DNA of 64,000 nucleotides from Mycolicibacterium alvei (lineage in GTDB: Bacteria; Actinomycetota; Actinomycetes; Mycobacteriales; Mycobacteriaceae). Under the pieces are notes generated by a model. The model was not told where the DNA came from. It saw nothing but the letters and a program-made list of their open reading frames with translations, and made no database searches. The position numbers and the translations under genes were made by a program. The DNA lies in assembly GCF_010727325.1 (NCBI RefSeq), contig NZ_AP022565.1, positions 2,542,001 to 2,606,000 on the forward strand, given 5' to 3'. Shown piece by piece: positions 28,104 through 36,699 of this stretch. How positions within the stretch are numbered: the first letter of the stretch is position 1; every line of letters starts with the position of its first letter.

Positions 28104-28490
28104 TCACGTGCTGGCGACGCTGAAACTCAACAGTGCAGCGACGATCTCACCCAGCTCACCATCCTGGGTCGCCACCTCGTTCATCAGAATCTCGGCCCTA
28201 TCGATGTCGAAATCGGGTGCGAGTTCAATCCCGTTGATGTGCAAGAACGTCCACGCCGATGCCCAGGCGGTCCGCTTGTTTCCGTCGATCAGGGCGTGAT
28301 TACGGGCAAGCGATTGCAGAAGTGCCGCGGCCTTCTCCCAAACTTGGGGGTAGGCGTCCACCCCGAAGACCGTCGCCTGAGGTCGGGCGACAGCCGCGTC
28401 GAGCAGGCCATAGTCACGCACCTGCAGTTCACCGCCGAACGCGATTGACCCCGCGGTCAGTACGTCATCGCGGTCGAGATACTCGATCAC
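28104..28490 (-). CDS. doc: Doc-type (Fic fold) toxin
   Basis: A 128-aa Fic-fold protein with the Doc signature [15 protein letters not shown] at about residues 64-78 (HxxxDGNKR). Doc toxins phosphorylate EF-Tu and stop translation, unlike AMP-transferring Fic proteins. Its ATG overlaps the antitoxin stop by 4 bases, the usual arrangement. Length equals the family's 120-130 aa, and all key residues (His, Asp, Asn, Lys, Arg) are present, so it should be active. Confidence 0.88.
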   Translation of the reverse strand: MIEYLDRDDVLTAGSIAFGGELQVRDYGLLDAAVARPQATVFGVDAYPQVWEKAAALLQSLARNHALIDGNKRTAWASAWTFLHINGIELAPDFDIDRAEILMNEVATQDGELGEIVAALLSFSVAST

Positions 28491-28684
28491 GCCAAACGTC
28501 GGTTGAGTTCGGCCGAACGCTGGGCCACGACCCGCGCCGCCTCGGCCACCCTGCGCTTGTGCATGCTGGCGCGCTCAATGACGGCCGCGTGCGCGAACTT
28601 CTTCAACGACAGGTCGTCGGCTCGGGCCGCGGCCCGAATCTGCTCCATTTCGGCGTCGTCGAAGTCCAGGTTCAATGAAGGCAT
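28487..28684 (-). CDS. Antitoxin of the Doc system (ribbon-helix-helix-like)
   Basis: A 65-aa protein starting [20 protein letters not shown]. The beta-strand-then-helices pattern ([37 protein letters not shown]) suits a ribbon-helix-helix DNA-binding antitoxin, not the classic Phd fold. The start is ATG 28684; an upstream ATG would run back through the operator. Just upstream lies a perfect 12-base inverted repeat, consistent with self-repression. It should neutralise the neighbouring Doc toxin. Confidence 0.8.
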   Translation of the reverse strand: MPSLNLDFDDAEMEQIRAAARADDLSLKKFAHAAVIERASMHKRRVAEAARVVAQRSAELNRRLA

Positions 28685-28698
28685 GAGATGAGAGTACT

Positions 28699-28728
28699 CC
28701 TGTTGGTACCAAATCAGGTACCAACAGG
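28699..28728. promoter_or_regulatory. Perfect inverted-repeat operator of the Doc toxin-antitoxin pair
   Basis: CCTGTTGGTACC (28699-28710) and GGTACCAACAGG (28717-28728) are exact inverse complements across 6 bases. Each arm also contains GGTACC, itself a palindrome, giving two stacked sites as ribbon-helix-helix dimers prefer. It ends 15 bases upstream of the antitoxin ATG. Confidence 0.8.
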
Positions 28729-28766
28729 GCGAAACCCTCACCCAACAGCGAGGATGCAGTAAATCC

Positions 28767-29363
28767 TTACTCCGGCGGCGGCGGATAGCGGCCGTGCACT
28801 CCGCGCGGGTCGCCCTCCTGGTACAGCTTGTCCTCGTAGTCGGCGCGGTCGGCTAGCACGTCGCGGCGAAACTGCTCGGCGCGCTGCTGTTCCTCGCGCT
28901 GCTGCGCCGACTTGAACATCCAGACGCCGAACCCGGCCGCCACGCCGACCACCGCCAAAACCCCGATCAGCCAAGGGTGTTCAGCGACGACGCCCAGCGT
29001 GAACAGCCCGCCCAGCACGGCTGCCACCACCAGCGCGGGCCGGCGGTGGGAGGTCTGAACGACGGCACCAGGGCCGGATACGGCCACCGAGGACGACGAA
29101 CCTCCGCTGAACAAGGCAACGAGGATCCAGATCGGCAACCACGCCCCGCAGGTCAGCAGGGTCAGCACAAGGTGCAATCCGTGGTTGGCTCCGCCGCCGG
29201 TGGCGACGGCCACCGCAACGGCCGGCGCGACCGGTACCGGCGGGACCGGCGGGGTGGGGACGAAGTGCTGCGTCCAGCGGCGGCCGTCGTGGTAGCGCCG
29301 GCCGGGTTGACCCTCGGGGTCCGGATGCCAACCGGGCGCCGGCGCTGGGTACTGGTTTGTCAT
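28767..29363 (-). CDS. DUF2510 membrane protein
   Basis: A 198-aa protein opening with a DUF2510 motif ([18 protein letters not shown] then RRWTQHF), followed by a proline-rich linker and three or four hydrophobic segments, then a charged C-terminal tail ([15 protein letters not shown]). DUF2510 is a short tryptophan-rich module of actinobacterial membrane proteins with no settled function. I start at ATG 29363 because AGAGGAA lies at proper distance. A PafBC-type promoter sits 48 bases upstream, so it is likely damage-induced. Confidence 0.75.
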   Translation of the reverse strand: MTNQYPAPAPGWHPDPEGQPGRRYHDGRRWTQHFVPTPPVPPVPVAPAVAVAVATGGGANHGLHLVLTLLTCGAWLPIWILVALFSGGSSSSVAVSGPGAVVQTSHRRPALVVAAVLGGLFTLGVVAEHPWLIGVLAVVGVAAGFGVWMFKSAQQREEQQRAEQFRRDVLADRADYEDKLYQEGDPRGVHGRYPPPPE

Positions 29364-29410
29364 GGTCGTTCCTCTCGTCAGCGGTGACACCGCGCTCACG
29401 CGAGCCGATC

Positions 29411-29433
29411 AGACTGACACGTGCCACCGACAA
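29411..29433 (-). promoter_or_regulatory. PafBC-type promoter of the DUF2510 gene
   Basis: Reverse strand TTGTCGGTG, 8 bases, CAGTCT. The -35-like nonamer is a full match to the RecA-independent damage-promoter consensus; the -10 keeps A2 and T6. Predicted transcript start is about 40 bases before the ATG of the DUF2510 gene. Confidence 0.7.
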
Positions 29434-29444
29434 ATCCCGACTAG

Positions 29445-30092
29445 CACGCGGCATTCCTGGCGCAGGTCACGGGCGCCGACCGACGTCGATATCTGAACTG
29501 GTTCACCACGATTCCGCTGTGGCTGGACCTGGGCGGCCTGCGCGTGGTGCATGCGTGCTGGCACCCGGATTCGATCTCGGTCGTCGAACGGCAGTGCGGT
29601 TCGAGCACTCCGTTTCACGAACTCGACCATCTCGTGGCAGCCACCGCCGAAAGCGATCCGCTCTATCGGGCGGTAGAGACGCTGCTGAAGGGCCCTGAGA
29701 TCAGCCTGGTGGACCACGGTCAGCGCCAGTACGTCGACAAGGACGGCATCCCCCGCGGCAATGCGCGGATGCGGTGGTGGCACAGCGGTGCCGTCACGCT
29801 GCGCGACTTTGCCGAAATGGGAGGCAATTTCACCACCGAAGCGGGCGGCCCTTACCCGCCGCTGCCTGAATTGGCCTTGTCAGGCAACGATCTGTCCTAC
29901 GTCTACCCGCCGGGAGTCCCGGTGTTCTACGGGCACTATTGGCGGCAACGGCCGGCCAAGCACCTGCACGACTGGACGGACTACACCGCGTGCGTGGACT
30001 TCAGCGCGGTGAAAGGCGGTGCGTTGACGGCCTACCGGTGGTCGGGTGAGACGCGGATCAACCCAGCCAATTACGTGCCTTTGGTCTCCTGA
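29445..30092 (+). pseudogene. Metallophosphoesterase remnant lacking its N-terminal half
   Basis: The frame opens right after a TAG at 29442 and reads HAAFLAQVTGADRRRYLNWF, then PLWLDLGGLRVVHACWHPDS and ends with VFYGHYWRQR and a normal stop. This is the C-terminal half of a calcineurin-like diadenosine tetraphosphatase/PrpE-type phosphatase. The family's metal-binding motifs (GDxHG, GDxxDRG, GNHE) should lie upstream but are missing; the sequence instead runs into the DUF2510 promoter region. A GTG at 29544 could start a 182-aa product but without an active site. It is best read as a deletion remnant marking an island boundary. Its 3' end overlaps the MscS gene by 22 bases. Confidence 0.7.
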
Positions 30093-31036
30093 CCGCCGAC
30101 GACCGCATGTATGCGGCCCTGCGGGTAGGGCAGGTCGATGCCGTTCTCGTCGTAAGCGCGCAGGATTTCCCGACGGAGCTTGCGCTGCACCGACCATTGG
30201 GCGTTCGGCCGGGTCTTCAGGGTCATCCGCAACGTGAGCTGGTCCGCCGCCAACGACTGCACGCCGAGCATCTCCGGTTCGCCGATGACCTTGCCCGCCA
30301 TCGACGGATCGGCGATGACGTCGTGGGCGGCGTCGACGGCGACCTGTTCGGCGCGGTCCACGTCCGCGGTCAATGCGACGGGCACCTCGACGCGGGCCAC
30401 GGCGTAGTCCTGGCTCATGTTCCCGACGCGGGCGATCTCACCGTTGCGGACGTACCAGAGTGTGCCGTCGATGTCGCGCACCGTGGTGATCCGCAGCCCG
30501 ACGGACTGCACCTCCCCGGACACCTCGCCGAGGTCGACATTGTCGCCGACGCCGTACTGGTCCTCCAACAACATGAAGACGCCGCTGACGAAATCGCGGA
30601 CCAGGTTCTGGGCACCGAAGCCGATCGCGAGCCCGACCACGCCGGCCGAGGCGATGAACGGCGCGATGTTCACCCCGAGCACGCTGAAGATCGCCAGCAC
30701 CACCCAGACCAGCAGCACGATCGACACGGTGGACTTCAGGACCGACCCGATGGTCTGCGCTCGCTGCTGACGACGTTCGGCCGCCCGGATGCCGTTGGTC
30801 GTCGCCGAGGCCCGGTCCCGCAGATACCGCAGCAGCGGAGGCTTTTTCGCTTGCCCTTCGAGTTCGTCGCTAACAGACTTGTTGGCCCTGCCGGTAGTCG
30901 CGCGGTCGATCATGCGATGCAGCAAAAACCGAATGATTAACGCGACAACGATGTACGCCACCACCCGGATGGGGACCTCAACGAGCCAATGACGATTGGT
31001 GTCAGTCCATTCGAAAGCCTGGGTGTACACAGCCAT
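30071..31036 (-). CDS. MscS-family mechanosensitive ion channel
   Basis: A 321-aa protein with an N-terminal helix, a basic cytosolic linker, and the MscS pore and beta domain: GVVGLAIGFGAQNLVRDFVS at about residues 132-151 is the pore-lining TM3, followed by EDQYGVGDNVDLGEVSG and the vestibule. Such channels open under membrane tension to release solutes during osmotic downshock. Intact, with ATG 31036. The stop overlaps the end of the phosphatase remnant on the other strand. Confidence 0.88.
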   Translation of the reverse strand: MAVYTQAFEWTDTNRHWLVEVPIRVVAYIVVALIIRFLLHRMIDRATTGRANKSVSDELEGQAKKPPLLRYLRDRASATTNGIRAAERRQQRAQTIGSVLKSTVSIVLLVWVVLAIFSVLGVNIAPFIASAGVVGLAIGFGAQNLVRDFVSGVFMLLEDQYGVGDNVDLGEVSGEVQSVGLRITTVRDIDGTLWYVRNGEIARVGNMSQDYAVARVEVPVALTADVDRAEQVAVDAAHDVIADPSMAGKVIGEPEMLGVQSLAADQLTLRMTLKTRPNAQWSVQRKLRREILRAYDENGIDLPYPQGRIHAVVGGQETKGT

Positions 31037-31129
31037 GTTTTCGACCGTACGGCAGACCCGACGCCCCCGTCGAACGATGCGGGAGACTTACCTCCGTGAC
31101 GCGGCAAACAGATTCTGCAGCAGCCGAAT

Positions 31130-31789
31130 TCACGTCGACGGAGTGCGCCGGAACAGCTCGGCGGGCCGGCCGCGGCCGCCGGCGGTGAAGTCGCCGGTCG
31201 CTTCGAGTTGATCGGCCATCGCGCGCCGGAAGTTGTCGCGCTGCAGCGCATGTCCCGCGACCGCTTCGTGGATCAGACGCAGGTCACGCAGGCTGAACGT
31301 CTCCCCCAGCAGGCGGTCGGGGTCCGGAGACTTTTCGTAGCGGGCACGCACGTCGGCGACGGCCAACTCGATGATGTCGTCGTGGTCGAAGGCCAACCCA
31401 CCGCGGACGTCGGTCGACACCAGGCGGGTCGTCTCGACCGACCGCGTCGCCAGGCGTTCCGCTGGGACGACGGCGAGGTGCGCGACGGACAACACCCGGC
31501 CCCGGTCGTCGCGTTTCAGCGCGTCGAACACGTGCAGTTGCCGTGGGTCCAGACCGTGGATATCGGCCTTGTCCGCCAGCGACCGCCGGACCGCGTCGGC
31601 GAGGAGCTCCCCCTCGTGCAGGAATGTGCCCGGCAAAGCCCAGCCACGCCCACGCGTGCGACTGACCTGCAGCACCACTAGACCGGCATCCGGGTCGACG
31701 GTCAGGACTGCGGTGTCGACCGCGACCGAGGGCCGCGGGTAGTCCTCCAACCCCTTGCCGCTGGTGTCCCGATACGGATGCTTGTCCAT
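31130..31789 (-). CDS. Nudix-domain regulator (NrtR-like)
   Basis: A 219-aa protein with an N-terminal Nudix fold and a C-terminal winged-helix (FSLRDLRLIHEAVAGHALQR, then DNFRRAMADQLEATGD). The Nudix box region GTFLHEGELLADAVRRSLAD lacks the catalytic REUxEE residues (RR, DK instead), as in NrtR regulators, which sense ADP-ribose rather than cleave it. It is divergent from an ADP-ribosylglycohydrolase gene, so ADP-ribose sensing is a fitting guess. NrtR identity is inferred from architecture and neighbour. Confidence 0.7.
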   Translation of the reverse strand: MDKHPYRDTSGKGLEDYPRPSVAVDTAVLTVDPDAGLVVLQVSRTRGRGWALPGTFLHEGELLADAVRRSLADKADIHGLDPRQLHVFDALKRDDRGRVLSVAHLAVVPAERLATRSVETTRLVSTDVRGGLAFDHDDIIELAVADVRARYEKSPDPDRLLGETFSLRDLRLIHEAVAGHALQRDNFRRAMADQLEATGDFTAGGRGRPAELFRRTPST

Positions 31790-31810
31790 GTCAGTGCCCC
31801 AGCGTACAGT
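31788..31810 (+). promoter_or_regulatory. PafBC-type promoter of the ADP-ribosylglycohydrolase gene
   Basis: ATGTCAGTG, 8 bases, TACAGT: eight of nine consensus bases plus a perfect TANNNT -10. It overlaps the start codon of the divergent Nudix regulator and predicts a 5' leader of about 40 bases. The leader also holds two GCGC blocks (31824-31827 and 31834-31837) in an AT-rich frame, possibly the regulator's operator. Confidence 0.7.
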
Positions 31811-31857
31811 GATTCATCAATTAGCGCAGATTCGCGCAATATTAGAGGAGGGGTGCC

Positions 31858-33270
31858 ATGACATCACTGAACGACCGCGTTGAGGGCGTACTGCTGGGCA
31901 CGGCAGCAGGCGACGCATTGGGGGCGCCGCATGAGTTCCAGCCGGCGCGCGGACCAGAACTGCCGGTCGAGATGGTCGGCGGCGGCCCCTGGGAGCCCGG
32001 GGAATGGACCGACGACACCTCCATGGCGATCGCGATCGCCGAAGTCGCCGCCACCGGAGCCGATTTGCGGAATCCCGAGGCGCAGGACGCGATCGTGAAA
32101 CGTTGGTACGAATGGTCTTTGGAGGCAAAGGATGTCGGGATTCAAACCCGGGCGGTGCTCAGCGCCGCGGGTCGCGACGGAGCCACTGCCGACGTGGCGC
32201 GTGCCGCGGCCGCCGAGGTCCACGCACGCATAGGTCGCAGCGGCGGCAACGGATCGCTGATGCGGACCGCGCCGGTGGCGATCGCCTACCTCGACGACGA
32301 GGACGCCATGGTCCAGGCCGCCCGCGCGATCAGCGGACTCACCCATTTCGAAGCCGACGCCGCCGATGCCACGGTGTTGTGGTGCAGCGCAATTCGCCAT
32401 GCCGTGCTGACCACCGAGCTCAATGCCCGGATCGGTCTGCACCACCTCGACCCTGACCGTCGCGCCCTGTGGTCGCAGCGACTGGACGAGGCCGAGGCTT
32501 CCCGTCCGGTGGATTTTCCGAGGAACGGGTGGGTGGTCGGGGCGTTGCAGGCGGCGTGGTCGGCGATCGTCACGACCGCCGCCGACGGTCGCGGTCCCGA
32601 GCACCTGCGCCGCGGGATCGATGCGGCCGTGCGCTCCGGGAACGACACCGACACCGTGGCCGCGATTGCCGGCGGGCTACTCGGCGCCGCATATGGTGCG
32701 TCCGCGGTTCCGTTGCAGTGGCGCTACCTGCTGCATGGTTGGCCCGGGATGCGGTCGCGTGGGCTGGTGGGGTTGGCAACGGCGATCGAACGGAAGAAGC
32801 CGAGCGCCGATCCCGACTACTCCTGGTCGGGGGCCGACATCCTGATTGCTCATCCCCATGACCCGGGGGTTCTGCTGGGCAGTGTCGGCGCGCTGCGGAA
32901 ACTGCCGGAAGAGGTGAGTGCAGTGGTGTCGCTGTGCCGTATCCCGGAAAGCGATGTGCCCGAAGGTATGCCGCATGTCGAGGTGCGACTGATCGACAAG
33001 ACCGATTTCGACGAGAATCCCCATCTGGATTTCGTACTGCTCGACACGGTGAGGGCTATTGAAGCGCTTCGCGCGCAGGGCCACACGGTGCTGGTGCACT
33101 GCGTCGAGTCCTACAGTCGCACACCCACGGTGGCGGCGCTCTACGGTGCGCAGTCCTGCGGCGTCGAGGCCAAGCGGGCGTTGGCCGATGTGCTCGCGGT
33201 ACTGCCCGGTGCCAATCCGAACCCGGTGTTTCGGGAGGCGTTGCGGCGGTTGGGTAATCGGCGAATGTGA
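31858..33270 (+). CDS. ADP-ribosylglycohydrolase fused to a dual-specificity phosphatase-like domain
   Basis: A 470-aa two-domain protein. Residues 1 to about 300 match the DraG/ARH fold: GVLLGTAAGDALGAPHEF, WTDDTSMA (metal-binding Asp-Asp), GGNGSLMRTAP, and NDTDTVAAIAGGLLGA. Residues about 320-470 match a dual-specificity phosphatase: HTVLVHCVESYSRTPTVAA contains the CX5R loop with cysteine and arginine intact. It should remove ADP-ribose from proteins or DNA and perhaps dephosphorylate a related product. A strong AGGAGGGG precedes ATG 31858. It is likely damage-induced and regulated by the adjacent Nudix protein. Confidence 0.85.
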   Translation: MTSLNDRVEGVLLGTAAGDALGAPHEFQPARGPELPVEMVGGGPWEPGEWTDDTSMAIAIAEVAATGADLRNPEAQDAIVKRWYEWSLEAKDVGIQTRAVLSAAGRDGATADVARAAAAEVHARIGRSGGNGSLMRTAPVAIAYLDDEDAMVQAARAISGLTHFEADAADATVLWCSAIRHAVLTTELNARIGLHHLDPDRRALWSQRLDEAEASRPVDFPRNGWVVGALQAAWSAIVTTAADGRGPEHLRRGIDAAVRSGNDTDTVAAIAGGLLGAAYGASAVPLQWRYLLHGWPGMRSRGLVGLATAIERKKPSADPDYSWSGADILIAHPHDPGVLLGSVGALRKLPEEVSAVVSLCRIPESDVPEGMPHVEVRLIDKTDFDENPHLDFVLLDTVRAIEALRAQGHTVLVHCVESYSRTPTVAALYGAQSCGVEAKRALADVLAVLPGANPNPVFREALRRLGNRRM

Positions 33271-33278
33271 CTCGTCAC

Positions 33279-34133
33279 TCACCACCACGCGTGGTCACAC
33301 ACCGTGCACCACCACTTCTCATCACTAGGACAGCAGCCGCCGATATGCAGCCACGGTCCCCACGACTCGGGATCAGCCGGCATGCCGTACTGGATCGTCT
33401 GGGTCCGTTGCCCTCCGCACTGCGGACAATCGGGATTCTGGGCGTATTTGAAGTCGATGAACGACCGGAAGTTTCCGTCGCGCATGCGGTCGCGACAGCG
33501 TCGACAGATGACGGCCGGCCAGTCCTTGGCAGCGCTCCGTACCGCCGCACGGAACGGCCCCCGCACACGTGGACTGTCCGGAGTTCGGATCGGTGGGTCC
33601 GGGTGCCAACGCGGCAGCGGGTCGACGGTATGAATGTGCACCAGGTCGCGGGCGTCGGCTTCACTCAGGTCGATCGGCGCGCCACAGCCGTGGCAGTCCC
33701 CGTCGAAGTTGAGCAGGTTGCGTGCGGCCGCCACCGAGGAATGCCCCCAGCGGTTCTCCGGTCCCCCGTATACCGGGCTCTCGTGGATGGCCAGGATGAC
33801 CCGCTCGGCGTCGTCATCATCGAGGCGCCAGCTGACGAACGCATCGCTGAGGTCGAGCACCATCGCCAGGGTCGCCAGGTCCACCAGATCAGCGCCGTGC
33901 AGACCCAGCACCGCACCGCCGAGACCGCCCTCGTGGTCGATGCGGGCCAGCCGCGTCACCACCGAGACCGGATCGGTGCCCAATACGACGATCGCGTAGT
34001 CGCCGGGGCGCGATTCCCCGAACGCGTACCGCCACGGCTGGTACGGCGAGCGCGGCTCCAGCAGGGTGATGATGCCGTCCTTCCAATCTGCGGCTTCGAG
34101 GATGTGCAGGCGGTGGTGGATCGTTTGCGACAT
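33279..34133 (-). CDS. Uncharacterised zinc-binding protein, possibly HNH-like
   Basis: A 284-aa protein with a folded N-terminal domain of about 145 residues and a cysteine-rich C-terminal half. CHGCG then VHIHTVDPLPRW then ICRRCRDRM resembles the CxxC-H-CxxC skeleton of HNH nucleases, but the usual DHI catalytic motif is altered. Further pairs (DCPQCGG, GGCC, WWCTVC) suggest an extra zinc ribbon at the end. A PafBC-type leaderless promoter lies directly upstream. No specific function recognised; HNH descent is a guess. Confidence 0.6.
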   Translation of the reverse strand: MSQTIHHRLHILEAADWKDGIITLLEPRSPYQPWRYAFGESRPGDYAIVVLGTDPVSVVTRLARIDHEGGLGGAVLGLHGADLVDLATLAMVLDLSDAFVSWRLDDDDAERVILAIHESPVYGGPENRWGHSSVAAARNLLNFDGDCHGCGAPIDLSEADARDLVHIHTVDPLPRWHPDPPIRTPDSPRVRGPFRAAVRSAAKDWPAVICRRCRDRMRDGNFRSFIDFKYAQNPDCPQCGGQRTQTIQYGMPADPESWGPWLHIGGCCPSDEKWWCTVCDHAWW

Positions 34134-34139
34134 ACGTCA

Positions 34140-34162
34140 ATTATCCCATCGGGGTATGACAA
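34140..34162 (-). promoter_or_regulatory. PafBC-type leaderless promoter of the 284-aa zinc protein
   Basis: Reverse strand TTGTCATAC, 8 bases, GATAAT, then 6 bases to the ATG. The TTGTCA core, spacing and -10 T6 fit the damage-promoter pattern, and the distance to ATG predicts a leaderless mRNA. Confidence 0.55.
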
Positions 34163-34279
34163 TTCGCGGTCCGTAGAGTTAGCTGACCAGCGTCTGATCG
34201 CACCAACTGAGCCGATCGGGCCGCGCCGAGGCAGCTGAGTGCCTACCGTGTATTCACCAGCAACCGAGAGGATGCCGAG

Positions 34280-36265
34280 TTGGCCGTCGAAAGCTCCGCG
34301 AACCCCACCACGCCGACGCTGCGCGAGCTCACCGTCCGCGGCATCCTGCTCGGCGGCGCGATCACGCTGGTGTTCACCGCCGCCAACGTCTATCTCGGTC
34401 TCAAGGTCGGCCTGACCTTCGCCACCGCCATCCCGGCCGCGGTGATCTCGATGGCCCTCCTGCGCAATTTCGCCAACCATTCCATCGTCGAGAACAACAT
34501 CGTGCAGACCGTCGCCTCGGCGGCCGGCACGCTCTCGGCGATCATTTTCGTGCTGCCCGGGCTGATCATGATCGGCTGGTGGACCGGGTTCCCGTACTGG
34601 ATCACCGCCGCGGTGTGCGCGGTCGGCGGCACCCTCGGCGTCATGTACTCCATCCCGCTGCGCCGGGCCCTGGTGACCGGCTCGGATCTGCCCTATCCCG
34701 AAGGCGTCGCCGCGGCCGAGGTGCTCAAGGTCGGTGACAGCACGCGTGGCGCCGAGGAGAACCGCATCGGCATCCGGGTCATCGCGTTCGGCGCGCTGGT
34801 ATCGGCCGGATTCGGGCTGTTGGCCAACCTCAAGGTGCTGGCCAACTATGTGGCGGCGTACTTCCGCGTCGGGGCCGGCGGTTCGATGTTCGGCGCCAGC
34901 CTCTCGCTCGCGCTGATCGGGGTGGGGCATCTGATCGGGATGACCGTCGGCATCGCGATGCTCGTCGGGTTGATCATCTCCTTCGGGGTGCTGCTGCCGA
35001 TCCGGACCATCGGGACGTTCGGGACCGGTGAGTCGGTGGCCGACGTGATCGATGGCGTGTTCGTGCACGAGGTGCGGTTCATCGGCGCCGGGGCGATCGC
35101 GGTGGCCGCGGTGTGGACGCTGCTGAAGATCCTGCGCCCGATCATCAAGGGCATCACCGAGGCGATGGCCTCGGCACGGGATCGGCGTGGCGGTCAACTG
35201 GTCGACATCACCCAACGCGACATCCCGTTCCCCCTCGTCGTGGGGGTCATCGTGGCGATGCTGATTCCGATCGCAGCGCTGCTGTGGGAATTCTCCCGCG
35301 GCACCGCACTGCAGGGCAGTTCGACCGGGATCATCGTGGCGAGCCTGGTGTTCGTCTTCGTCATCGGCCTGATCATCGCCGCGGTATGCGGCTACATGGC
35401 CGGCCTGATCGGCTCGTCGAACAGTCCCATCTCCGGGGTCGGCATCCTGACCGTGATGATCGCCGCACTGCTGATCAAGGTGGTCTTCGGCCGCGCCGAT
35501 GGCGACCAGTCCCTCGCGCTGGTGGCCTTCACCCTGTTCGTCGCGGCCGTCACGTTCGGAGTCGCCACCATCTCCAACGACAACCTGCAAGACCTCAAGA
35601 CCGGTCAACTCGTCGGCGCCACACCCTGGAAACAGCAGGTGGCCTTGATCATTGGAGTTCTGTTCGGGTCGGCGGTGATCCCGCCGGTGCTCGACCTGAT
35701 GCAACGCGCGTTCGGCTTTCTTGGCGCGCCGGGCGCCACCGACCATGCCCTGGCCGCGCCGCAGGCCGCGCTGATCTCCTCACTCGCCAAAGGCGTGTTC
35801 GGCGGGTCCCTGGACTGGTCGCTGATCGGCCTGGGTGCGGCGATCGGGGTGGGGATCGTGATTGTCGACGAAATCCTATGTCGCACTTCCCGGTTAAGCT
35901 TGCCCCCGTTGGCAGTCGGGATGGGTATGTACCTGCCGATGAGCCTGACCTTGATCATCCCGCTGGGTTCACTGCTGGGTTGGTTCTACAACCGGTGGGC
36001 CGATCGCAGTGACTCCGCGGCCGGCACCGAACGCAAGAAGCGCCTCGGCGTGCTGCTGGCCACCGGCATGATCGTCGGCGAAAGCCTCTACGGCGTCGTC
36101 TTCGCCGGGTTCGTCGCCGGCACCGGAAGCGACGAGCCGCTCGCGATCTTCACCGGCAATGACGGGACATTGGCTGAGGTTCTCGGGGTGATCGGCTTCG
36201 CGGCCGTGCTTCTGTGGTTGTACAAGCGGACACAGAAGATTTCGGGGCATGCGGTGGAGGTGTGA
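34280..36265 (+). CDS. OPT-family oligopeptide transporter
   Basis: A 661-aa membrane protein of about 15 hydrophobic segments with the OPT/YSL family features GLKVGLTFATAIPAAVISMA near the N-terminus, NNIVQTVASAAGTLSAIIFV, and SDLPYPEGVAAAEVLKVG. OPT proteins take up oligopeptides or metal chelates by proton symport. The start is TTG 34280, after GAGAGGATG; an ATG at 34272 is out of frame. Long and intact, in a region otherwise holding accessory genes. Confidence 0.88.
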   Translation: MAVESSANPTTPTLRELTVRGILLGGAITLVFTAANVYLGLKVGLTFATAIPAAVISMALLRNFANHSIVENNIVQTVASAAGTLSAIIFVLPGLIMIGWWTGFPYWITAAVCAVGGTLGVMYSIPLRRALVTGSDLPYPEGVAAAEVLKVGDSTRGAEENRIGIRVIAFGALVSAGFGLLANLKVLANYVAAYFRVGAGGSMFGASLSLALIGVGHLIGMTVGIAMLVGLIISFGVLLPIRTIGTFGTGESVADVIDGVFVHEVRFIGAGAIAVAAVWTLLKILRPIIKGITEAMASARDRRGGQLVDITQRDIPFPLVVGVIVAMLIPIAALLWEFSRGTALQGSSTGIIVASLVFVFVIGLIIAAVCGYMAGLIGSSNSPISGVGILTVMIAALLIKVVFGRADGDQSLALVAFTLFVAAVTFGVATISNDNLQDLKTGQLVGATPWKQQVALIIGVLFGSAVIPPVLDLMQRAFGFLGAPGATDHALAAPQAALISSLAKGVFGGSLDWSLIGLGAAIGVGIVIVDEILCRTSRLSLPPLAVGMGMYLPMSLTLIIPLGSLLGWFYNRWADRSDSAAGTERKKRLGVLLATGMIVGESLYGVVFAGFVAGTGSDEPLAIFTGNDGTLAEVLGVIGFAAVLLWLYKRTQKISGHAVEV

Positions 36266-36699
36266 TCTGACGCGAGGCCGGCACCTCGTTGAGTTTGAGT
36301 CGATGGGGGTCCGTCGGTGATCCTGTTTCGGGGCGCTGTGGCGAACGTGCAGTTTTTCCGGCCAGAACTGCCTCGTGACGCCAAGATCCTGCACGCTCGC
36401 CACGGTGCACCGCATCGAACGTTGGGATAATAATTCGCTTCTCGCACTTCATGCTTCGGCGGCTGCGCTGCCCGGTTCGAACCGCAGTGGCAACGCCTCG
36501 CCTTCTCGTCCCTGCTCGTGTCGTCCACAGCCATTTCTTGTATGCGGGTTTGTAAGACCTGGCTATGCCTTCTAAATGTCGCGAATCACGGGCGCCAAAA
36601 CGTCCTCGACGATGCCCTCACTCGCCCAGCCCTGACGGTGAACTTCGCGACGAACCATCGATAGACATCGCATATGCGGGCGATCGCGGACAACAGCGC
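36266..36699. other. 434-base stretch without a recognised gene
   Basis: Between the OPT transporter and vapC. I see only short incoherent reading frames. One GGTTCGAACC palindrome near 36476 recalls a tRNA T-arm, but no cloverleaf can be built around it on either strand. It may be decayed sequence. Confidence 0.6.

Noticed and set aside
36440..36520. tRNA or attachment-site remnant around GGTTCGAACC
   Set aside because: T-loop-like sequence only; neighbouring bases do not pair as a T stem and no acceptor, D or anticodon arm can be found on either strand.
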